From Leucothrix pacifica (lineage in GTDB: Bacteria; Pseudomonadota; Gammaproteobacteria; Thiotrichales; Thiotrichaceae), in the NCBI RefSeq assembly GCF_003172875.1, contig NZ_QGKM01000028.1, forward strand, positions 1-64,000: a stretch of DNA of 64,000 nucleotides, written 5' to 3'. Numbering within the stretch: the first letter of the stretch is position 1; every line of letters begins with the position of its first letter. The position numbers and the translations under genes were made by a program. Below, in pieces: positions 57,419 through 64,000 of this stretch. A model generated the notes under the pieces. The model saw only the letters and a list, made by a program, of their open reading frames with translations, had not been told where the DNA came from and ran no database searches.

Positions 57419-58478
57419 CAATATCCGGTTCTGTGCTTTGCTGCATGCCGGGGTATTTTTTTAGCGCGAAGTCTTTGATCATACTGAGTAGTGCTAGCTG
57501 GCGCTCTTTACCTTCTGGCGCAAGCTCATCTAATACCCGCAGCATGTCGAGATATTCTGCTTGTCCCGGCGGAGTCACGCCTAAACCTTCAGCCTCTACC
57601 CGATCCTGATATAGCTGACTGGCTGCTTCAATCAATACGTCGGTATCAAATCTGGATTGATCAACTAACTGACCCGCCTCATCCCGTTCAATGGCTAGCG
57701 TGTCTTTGTCTGTATTCACTGTTTTGGGGAAGTGAAAAGTCGCTCTTTCAATCAAGTGTTTGATTAATGCAGGCTCTTTTTTCGGCAGGCTTAAATCCAA
57801 TACCAAACAACGTCGGACAAATGCCCCCGGCAGTTGGCGGTCTTCATTGGTGGTTATAATCACCAGTGGTCTGGGGATTTCGTCGGTATCGTTGACCCCG
57901 ATGGTTTGATTGATCCACGGCACTGTAAATTTCCCGTTATCCAGTGTTTCAAGCAAGCTATTCGGCAAGTCAGCATCTGCTTTATCAATTTCATCCAGCA
58001 GTAATACCACGCCTTTTTGTGCATCCGTAGTTTCATCTGCTTGAAACAATGGATGATTGCATTTGCGTTTCGCGGCATCTTCCCATGCGAACGCCCACCA
58101 TAAGATTCCGGGACTGAGATAGCGTTCTGGTTCTAATTCTTTCTCAACGTCTTTTTCTTTGCCGGTCACACTGAGCACCTGCGCATTCCCCAAGCGACTC
58201 ACTGCATCGAAGCGATACCATAGATCTTGAATCTCGGTATGGGCATCCACGACCTGAGACATAAACCGTCGGTTTAGCACTTTAGCGGCTGCACGGGCTA
58301 GCTGGCTTTTTCCTGTACCGGGTTCGCCTCTGACCAGCAATGGGCGCCCTGAGGCTAGTGCTGCACGAATGGCTTGAGCACTGCGCCCATCGAACACATG
58401 GACACTTTCACGCCAGGTGCCAGTGGCTTTTAGGCGGTGGGTGAGTTGCACAAACTCATCGACATTGGGGATATTCAT
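57411..58478 (-). CDS. MoxR-type AAA+ ATPase
   Basis: This 355-aa AAA+ protein has Walker A GEPGTGKS (51-58), Walker B VVLLLDEIDKADADL (157-171), sensor-1 IITTNEDRQLPGAF and the arginine pair in FVRRCLVLDL. It resembles MoxR/RavA ATPases, which remodel vWA-domain partners. Its start overlaps the upstream TIR gene by 4 nt (ATGA) and its stop overlaps the giant vWA/FGE/TIR gene, so the three products are made in step. All ATPase motifs are intact. Confidence 0.92.
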   Translation of the reverse strand: MNIPNVDEFVQLTHRLKATGTWRESVHVFDGRSAQAIRAALASGRPLLVRGEPGTGKSQLARAAAKVLNRRFMSQVVDAHTEIQDLWYRFDAVSRLGNAQVLSVTGKEKDVEKELEPERYLSPGILWWAFAWEDAAKRKCNHPLFQADETTDAQKGVVLLLDEIDKADADLPNSLLETLDNGKFTVPWINQTIGVNDTDEIPRPLVIITTNEDRQLPGAFVRRCLVLDLSLPKKEPALIKHLIERATFHFPKTVNTDKDTLAIERDEAGQLVDQSRFDTDVLIEAASQLYQDRVEAEGLGVTPPGQAEYLDMLRVLDELAPEGKERQLALLSMIKDFALKKYPGMQQSTEPDIDE

Positions 58479-59968
58479 GCGTTAATTGTCCTGTTGATCG
58501 AAGTGAGGAATCGGTTTACCGCCGACATTAGGTTGTGTTCCGGAGAGTAGAATACCTGCTGCTGGTCTGCGATACCAAACCGGACTAAGGTGAGCTGATC
58601 CAGCTCATTTAGAAGCTGCTCACAGGTATCGCTGTAGTCTTTATCGTTTTCTAAATCAGAACACTCAATTGCTAAGATATGGTGTTCTTGATGCCAGTTG
58701 TCTGAGCGACGAATTTCTAATTCAGCATTCAGCTTTGAAATTTCTGTTCGACTAAGTCTACTGCCGCTATCTTTTTTCAAATCCTTAAAGACCTGATTCC
58801 AGACTTCCAACATTAATTGATTGGTTTTTTCGGAAACTTTCCACGTTCTCACACGTTTATTATGAGTAATATGTTTGCCACTCAGGATTGATCCCTGAGC
58901 ATTGATATTAGCTTGCCTCTGGTAGCTTCGAGATACAATTATTTCCACGCCTCCCAGTGTGGAAACAGGTAACTCAAAGTAAACAGCGGTTGCATGATCT
59001 CTGGAGGGTGTTAAACGTTGGATATAATCATCATCCACCGATGCGAGTACCAACCAGCCAAGAAGCTGTTCTACAGCACTTTGGATATTACTATGATGTT
59101 CACGAGCCGCTTTGAAGTGTCTTCCTCGCTTATCAAAACAGTTTTGGGCTGCATTCATCAACACCGTAGTTATTACCGGAACACTGCTATCGCCTTGCTT
59201 CAATGTTGTGATTAGGCTCGTTGCGATAGCGTTACTGGAGTCACCTACTAACTTATCTAACTTCAGTTTTTGTAAGAGCTTTTCCAGCTCATCCCGAATA
59301 GCGTCACGGAAAATCTCAACGCCATGTGATTCCAGCTCGAAGACTATATTTTCTTTGATGGTTTCGAGAAATTCAGAATCTGAAGATTCGGGAATGTGCG
59401 GATGTTCTGATTTTGGTAAGGCGATATTATCGAGCAATTGAGCGAAGTGATCTGCCTGTAGTTGTTCCAGCGGAGTTATCACCATGTCGCCGAGGTTGGC
59501 CATGATACCGCTGACTTTTAATTCTATCTGTTGGTAGAGATTTAACTTTTCATGTTGATCTGGTGCGACGCCTGCACCTAACTCTTCAATATCCTCTTCT
59601 TCAGAAGCAACAAATTCGTTCCAATGCCTAATCACCTCACGCCGAGCTTTAGATTTGTTGAATTCAAAAGTATCCGCTCGGATGGGATGGATTCGCTGAT
59701 CAAAACTCCCTCGTTCCTGAATTTTCATCAGCTCGTACATGCAGTACTCTGACTCGAAATAAGGCTTGCTGAATATCGTAATGACGTGCTCCGCTTCAGC
59801 GATTTTATCCATGAAGCTGCTTATACGATCTTTGTACTTGAGTTCTTGCTTATCGTAAATTAACTCTATGCCACGCGCTTTACAAAGCGGATCAAGTTGG
59901 GCAACTAGCTTAGTCTTATCATCGACACCCCAAGAATAAGAAACAAACACCTTCACAGCTTCAGCCAC
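58475..59968 (-). CDS. TIR-domain protein with large unknown C-terminal region
   Basis: This 497-aa protein opens with a TIR domain (KVFVSYSWGVDDKT, GIELIYDKQELKYKDRISSF, ITIFSKPYFESEYCMYEL). The segment SEYCMYEL corresponds to the WCxxE region of NAD-cleaving TIRs, so E79 is the candidate catalytic residue. Residues 140-497 are mostly helical then alpha/beta (HHILAIECSDLENDKDYSDT) and match no family I know; they may sense or bind the MoxR/vWA partners. It is the first gene of the four-gene minus-strand operon, and diverges from a Uma2 gene across 188 bp that should hold both promoters. Confidence 0.85.
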   Translation of the reverse strand: MAEAVKVFVSYSWGVDDKTKLVAQLDPLCKARGIELIYDKQELKYKDRISSFMDKIAEAEHVITIFSKPYFESEYCMYELMKIQERGSFDQRIHPIRADTFEFNKSKARREVIRHWNEFVASEEEDIEELGAGVAPDQHEKLNLYQQIELKVSGIMANLGDMVITPLEQLQADHFAQLLDNIALPKSEHPHIPESSDSEFLETIKENIVFELESHGVEIFRDAIRDELEKLLQKLKLDKLVGDSSNAIATSLITTLKQGDSSVPVITTVLMNAAQNCFDKRGRHFKAAREHHSNIQSAVEQLLGWLVLASVDDDYIQRLTPSRDHATAVYFELPVSTLGGVEIIVSRSYQRQANINAQGSILSGKHITHNKRVRTWKVSEKTNQLMLEVWNQVFKDLKKDSGSRLSRTEISKLNAELEIRRSDNWHQEHHILAIECSDLENDKDYSDTCEQLLNELDQLTLVRFGIADQQQVFYSPEHNLMSAVNRFLTSINRTINA

Positions 59969-60155
59969 AGCAAGTCCTTTACTGATTTGTAGGATTAGTG
60001 GCTTGATTCTAAATTAAATCACCGATCAAAGGAAAATATTAACGGTGGTGTCTCAACATCATTAAGAAGCGAATATTCCGTAACATTGCACTCTTATCGA
60101 CAAACACCACGGCAGCCCCTAATATGACTCTTAAGACTTGGCCCAAGGAAACAAG

Positions 60156-60719
60156 ATGAAAGCGTTAAAAGACCACTACACAAGAGAAGAATACCTTGCT
60201 TTTGATGATGCCTCGCCAGAGAAGCACCAATTCTATAATGGTGAAATCTTTGCAATGTCTGGTGGTAGCTTTAACCACGCCCTTATCGGAACAAATGCAA
60301 CGCATCAGTTACAGGCTCGTCTTGCTGGCTCACCCTGCCAAACTATGAATAGTGATATGCGCGTCACCACGCCAAGTGGTTTAAACACCTATCCGGATGC
60401 TTCAATTTACTGCGGTGATCCTGAGCTTACTGACAACTCACACACATTGCTCAACCCGGTATTGATTGTGGAAGTGCTATCACCCAGCACTCGCAACTAT
60501 GACCAAGGTGATAAGTTCACTCATTACCGCTCGATTCCTTGTTTGCAGGACTACTTATTGATTGAATCAGAATTTGTTCATATCGCTCATTACCAACGTC
60601 AGGGGAAACATGAGTGGTTGCTGCGTGAGTACGATTCTCTGGAGGATGAGCTAAACCTCTCGTCTGTTAAGCTACAGGTCACCGTTGCGACTTTTTACGA
60701 TAATGTGAAGTTCGATTGA
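60156..60719 (+). CDS. Uma2 family (DUF820) nuclease-like protein
   Basis: This 187-aa protein has the Uma2 fold: YTREEYLAFDDASPEKHQFY, TYPDASIYCGDPEL with the Asp, and VLIVEVLSPSTRNYDQGDKF with the E-V-L strand and lysine. The start is the ATG preceded by AAGGA; a TTG six codons upstream is less likely. It is a distant paralogue of the protein at 26824. It diverges from the TIR operon; whether it belongs to the system is open. Confidence 0.88.
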   Translation: MKALKDHYTREEYLAFDDASPEKHQFYNGEIFAMSGGSFNHALIGTNATHQLQARLAGSPCQTMNSDMRVTTPSGLNTYPDASIYCGDPELTDNSHTLLNPVLIVEVLSPSTRNYDQGDKFTHYRSIPCLQDYLLIESEFVHIAHYQRQGKHEWLLREYDSLEDELNLSSVKLQVTVATFYDNVKFD

Positions 60720-60866
60720 GCTAGCACAGCGATATCTCAATAAACTCTAAAACGCTCATTCTCTCAAAATCAACAAACTTGCTCGTTGCAACGGCTAGCA
60801 CCTAAACTCTTCATATCACCCAACAATTAAGCTATATTCAAGCTAAAGTGTATAAAGAGTAATACT

Positions 60867-62912
60867 ATGAAAACTGTAATATCGCTATCTATCTCCCTGA
60901 CAATCTCCATACTGTTAGTGGCTTGCGGCAGTTCAGAATCCACCAGCAATGGAGGAAATAATTTTGGTGGTGGTTCGCTAAAACTTAAATTAGCGGCCTC
61001 AGATGCTGATCTAGAGTCTCAAATAAAAGCTTCCTTACTCAACAGCTATGGCTCACTCAACCATTATTACTCTGAATATGAGAGTGGTGAAACTGCTGCA
61101 GATACCGCTACAGATACTGCAGGTGCAACGGACCCTTCATCTCCTGACTCATCAACAACCAACACTCAGGAGTCTGGTGTTGATGAAGCGGATCGCCTTA
61201 AAACAGATGGCACCTACCTCTATGTCAGCGCACTCGAAGAGCCGAGCATCAGCATTTATAAAGCAGAAACAGGCGCTGCCCCGCTGGTTGCGACACAAGC
61301 ATTATCAACGCTTAACAATGCACCGCTTAGCGGTCTCTATTTACGTGAGTCTGAAAATCAGCTGCTGACGATTTCAGGTGATGGTCAAAATGCTTATGCA
61401 TTTGACGATATGTGGTTTACCCCTTATTACTGGCAAAACCGCACTACGGAAGTTTTTAATCTGGATATCAGCAATCCGGAAGCACCCACTCAGCAAGCCA
61501 AGCTAAGTATTGATGGCCAGCTTATCAGTAGTCGCCGGATTGGTAGTTATTTGTACTTGGCAACGCGCCACACGCCTATGCCAGACGGTGTGATTGCATA
61601 CCCTTATTCAGAAGAGGAAGTTAGCGCCAATCGTTCCATTATCGACGAAGCCACGCTCAGTGATTTGTTGCCAAGCTACCAAATCAACGGGGGCGATAAA
61701 CAAACCCTGTTTGACAGCGGCGATTGTTTCTTAACCGATTATAACAATGTGAGTCATCAGCAAAGCAGTATTATCAGTGTGGTTGCGATTAACTTAGATG
61801 CCGCCTCCCCCGAGCCGGAAGCGAAGTGTTTTGTGGGGGATGCAGAAACGCTTTATGTGTCCACCAGCGCGTTATATCTGGCTACTACGGGCTATCAGTA
61901 CAGTACGAGCAATGGCATTTCAGTCTACAGCGGCGCGCCAACCACCGAGATTCATAAATTTGCACTTGATGGCAGCGATGCAGCGTACAAAGGCTCGGCT
62001 AGTCTTCCCGGACATTTAGGCTGGCAGCAAGACCTGAAACCATTTCGTATGAGTGAATACAACGATATCTTGCGTGTCATCACCTATACCGGCGCTCAGG
62101 AAAGCAGTATCGACTCACCCGCTCATTTGTATACCGTGGCAGAAAATGCCAGCGGCGATGATCTGGAGATTATTGGCGAGCTGCCCAATGAAAACCGCCC
62201 TGACCCGCTGGGCAAAGTCGGAGAGCAAATCTACGCCACTCGTTTTATTGGTGAGAAAGGCTATCTCGTTACGTTCCGCATGACCGACCCGCTGTATATT
62301 ATCGACTTATCCGACCCTGCGGATCCATTCATTGCCAGTGAGCTTGAGATCGATGGCTATTCTGATTACTTACATCCGGTCGGTGAGAATTACCTGTTAG
62401 GCATCGGTAAAGATGCGATTGCAGATACGCAATCCGACACTGGCGATGGCCGTGGTGCATGGTATCAAGGTGTAAAACTATCCTTAATTGATATCAGTAA
62501 TCCTCAGGCTCCTTTTGAAAAGGAAACAATTATAATCGGTAAACGCAGTACTGAAACTGCGGTATCACAAAGCCATCATGCATTGACCACACTGCAAACG
62601 GGAACCACGCTAAAGATGGCTTTGCCGATTAGTTTGCATGACACGGTTCAGACCTATGACTACTATGATTATGATGAAAGTGATCCTTGGTATTACTACA
62701 GCTGGACGCGTGACGAGCTTTACCGCTTGAATATTGATACGTCCACCGGTGATATTTCTGTATTACCCAGCATTGTTGCTGAGAGTAATGACTCAGGGAC
62801 TAACTACTCCACATACGCCGGATCAGACCGCTCTGTCATGATTGGTGATGAGGTTTATTATCTTCATAAGGATGAAATTAAAACCACCGCGGATATTGTT
62901 TCTGAGCAGTGA
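60867..62912 (+). CDS. lipoprotein with beta-propeller domain (PF09826-type)
   Basis: This 681-aa protein has a lipoprotein signal (SLTISILLVAC, lipidated cysteine at 20), a low-complexity Thr/Ser/Asp/Ala linker (about 75-105), and then the family's QESGVDEADRLKTDGTYLYV followed by beta-propeller strands such as VFNLDISNPEAPTQQAKLSI and LYIIDLSDPADPFIASELEI. Relatives are secreted or surface-bound and of unknown role. It is separated from the Uma2 gene by 147 bp, without obvious structure. Confidence 0.9.
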   Translation: MKTVISLSISLTISILLVACGSSESTSNGGNNFGGGSLKLKLAASDADLESQIKASLLNSYGSLNHYYSEYESGETAADTATDTAGATDPSSPDSSTTNTQESGVDEADRLKTDGTYLYVSALEEPSISIYKAETGAAPLVATQALSTLNNAPLSGLYLRESENQLLTISGDGQNAYAFDDMWFTPYYWQNRTTEVFNLDISNPEAPTQQAKLSIDGQLISSRRIGSYLYLATRHTPMPDGVIAYPYSEEEVSANRSIIDEATLSDLLPSYQINGGDKQTLFDSGDCFLTDYNNVSHQQSSIISVVAINLDAASPEPEAKCFVGDAETLYVSTSALYLATTGYQYSTSNGISVYSGAPTTEIHKFALDGSDAAYKGSASLPGHLGWQQDLKPFRMSEYNDILRVITYTGAQESSIDSPAHLYTVAENASGDDLEIIGELPNENRPDPLGKVGEQIYATRFIGEKGYLVTFRMTDPLYIIDLSDPADPFIASELEIDGYSDYLHPVGENYLLGIGKDAIADTQSDTGDGRGAWYQGVKLSLIDISNPQAPFEKETIIIGKRSTETAVSQSHHALTTLQTGTTLKMALPISLHDTVQTYDYYDYDESDPWYYYSWTRDELYRLNIDTSTGDISVLPSIVAESNDSGTNYSTYAGSDRSVMIGDEVYYLHKDEIKTTADIVSEQ

Positions 62913-62990
62913 ATCCCTGCCTCTGTGGCTAACGATGCGATTAATAAACTTACGATTGCGGCGGCCGGGATAGTCTACACAAACGGCTCA

Positions 62991-63021
62991 GCCTGAGGTG
63001 GTATACACCAACACCTCAGGC
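62991..63021. terminator. perfect 10-bp hairpin between convergent genes
   Basis: GCCTGAGGTG (62991-63000) and CACCTCAGGC (63012-63021) form a perfect stem with an 11-nt loop that itself contains GTATACACC. It lies between the beta-propeller gene and the convergent nadV and may end both transcripts. No T run follows on either strand. Confidence 0.55.
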
Positions 63022-63039
63022 AGGTCATTCGCTTAGTAC

Positions 63040-64000
63040 TCAGAAGATGCGTCTTTCACTTCTTGCACGCACCGTGCTGAAATCATCATCAATCAACAGT
63101 CGTCCGTTTACAAAAACCGGCCTTAGCAAATTAATGTCGTCAACCAAGGCATCCTCACGAATAGTGGTGATTCCTTGTGGCGTACTGATAAGCGCCAGGC
63201 GTCCTTTTTTGGAGTGTTTAGCCTTATCTGTGACAGGTTGTTTAAACACATCACGCCATTGCTCGTCTACTCTAACCGCAGAGGCTTTCATGGCAAAGCC
63301 CAGCGTATCACGGTCGACTTTTTGCAATAACCCACCACCCATACCAAAAGCAATGTTATCTGCTGAAAACCCTGCATCTTTGATATTTCTGAGAATGACT
63401 TCGATGGATTCAAGATTCACGCCATCACCCTGAATCACTCGCACGCAGTCAGCTAATACTTTGTAACCCTTGCGGTTTACCGTACCACCAAACTCGGCAT
63501 ACAAGCGCTCCAATACTTCAAGTACAACTACTTCAGGTTGACCAGAATCAGGACGTACCACTAATGTCGCACCACTGTCTTCGACTTGCTGACGTAATTG
63601 TTTACCCCAAATATTGCTGACTGCGTTGTATATATCGTAAGAGTCAGAGACAACAGCAAACATTGCACCATCACGACCAAACTGTTTCAGAATATTTGCA
63701 TAAGCATCAGCTTCATTATCTTTGCCCCATGCTGTCATTGTGGAGTGCTCAGTAGCAGGAATCGAGAAGCCAGCCATTTCTGCAGCGTAGTAACGTCTCG
63801 CTGCGACTAAAGCTGATAAGGTATCCGTTCCCTGAAAACTCACTAAGTGAGCCATACCACCCAAGGCTGCTGACTCTTGTGATGACACTCCTCGTGCACC
63901 AAAGTCGTGGAGTGCAAACGGTAATTTAGCTGAAGGATCATCACTAGTCTCATCTAAATAACGAGCGATGATTTTCTTGGTATACCATGACAGCGTTGCG
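63040..64000 (-). CDS. nadV: nicotinamide phosphoribosyltransferase (partial, 5' end beyond the window)
   Basis: NadV makes NMN from nicotinamide and PRPP, the first step of NAD salvage. The minus-strand frame is open to the right edge, so the visible 319 residues are the C-terminal two thirds. Conserved parts are SWYTKKIIARYLDET, LHDFGARGVSSQESAALGG, ATEHSTMTAWGKDNE, VVRPDSGQP, RVIQGDGVNLESIE and IAFGMGGGLLQKVDRDT. The protein is intact at its stop (TGA at 63040-63042). The neighbouring TIR proteins may be NADases, which release the nicotinamide this enzyme recycles, but a direct link is speculative. Confidence 0.93.
   Translation of the reverse strand, partial: ATLSWYTKKIIARYLDETSDDPSAKLPFALHDFGARGVSSQESAALGGMAHLVSFQGTDTLSALVAARRYYAAEMAGFSIPATEHSTMTAWGKDNEADAYANILKQFGRDGAMFAVVSDSYDIYNAVSNIWGKQLRQQVEDSGATLVVRPDSGQPEVVVLEVLERLYAEFGGTVNRKGYKVLADCVRVIQGDGVNLESIEVILRNIKDAGFSADNIAFGMGGGLLQKVDRDTLGFAMKASAVRVDEQWRDVFKQPVTDKAKHSKKGRLALISTPQGITTIREDALVDDINLLRPVFVNGRLLIDDDFSTVRARSERRIF

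Noticed and set aside
1..64000. CRISPR arrays, tRNA or rRNA genes
   Set aside because: I saw no regularly spaced short repeats, no cloverleaf-type sequence and no rRNA motifs; reading by eye could miss a single tRNA.

Overview
The window looks like chromosomal DNA of a heterotrophic, probably aquatic gammaproteobacterium of moderate GC content. I infer this from the EF-G of the FusA2 type, TcdA, FabF, Ung, a Kef-like antiporter and the lipoprotein-rich envelope genes. The genus cannot be fixed from the sequence. No tRNA, rRNA or CRISPR array was recognised.

Left end (1-12.2 kb) is an accessory, defence-type region, nearly all on the minus strand. It holds decayed gene scraps, a DUF4143 ATPase behind a tandem operator-like repeat, and an overlapping pair of an ABC-type AAA ATPase and a PIN-like nuclease. 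That pair abuts a 5'-truncated PIN toxin whose antitoxin gene is intact. A complete type I restriction-modification operon follows (hsdM-hsdS-hsdR plus a YgjP-like metallopeptidase), then a GNAT remnant and a PIN/antitoxin pair.

12.2-19.1 kb is a zone of gene decay around metabolic genes. It has a SulP anion transporter, a chimeric SDR/AraC pseudogene, a GH63-type glucosidase, an internally deleted VOC pseudogene, and a group II intron with an N-terminally truncated reverse transcriptase sitting just behind a DNA hairpin.

19.1-53 kb is mostly ordinary chromosome: a small zinc-ribbon-like protein, a methyltransferase, a LysE exporter coupled to an unlisted 50-aa membrane peptide, an ankyrin protein, a DUF1989 protein opposite a creatinase, an Na/Pi transporter with a coupled coiled-coil protein, a Uma2 protein, a lactate permease, GlgX, and a periplasmic molybdenum hydroxylase with its cytochrome c. 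Then come an SGNH protein, a lipoprotein, FabF, a TetR regulator, an acyltransferase-3, a long perfect inverted repeat, Ung, EF-G, TcdA, a CelD-like acetyltransferase, a Phd/PIN toxin-antitoxin pair, a Kef antiporter, and a 1400-aa two-lobed membrane protein of unknown function.

Right end (53.2-64 kb) holds the most striking locus. Four tightly packed minus-strand genes encode a TIR protein, a MoxR-type AAA+ ATPase, a giant protein with a degenerate vWA-like region, an FGE/C-lectin domain and a C-terminal TIR, and a second free-standing FGE/C-lectin protein. It has the logic of a conflict system: ATPase-gated signalling, a ligand-binding fold and two candidate NAD-cleaving effectors. A divergent Uma2 nuclease-like gene, a beta-propeller lipoprotein and the 3' part of nadV (NAD salvage) follow.
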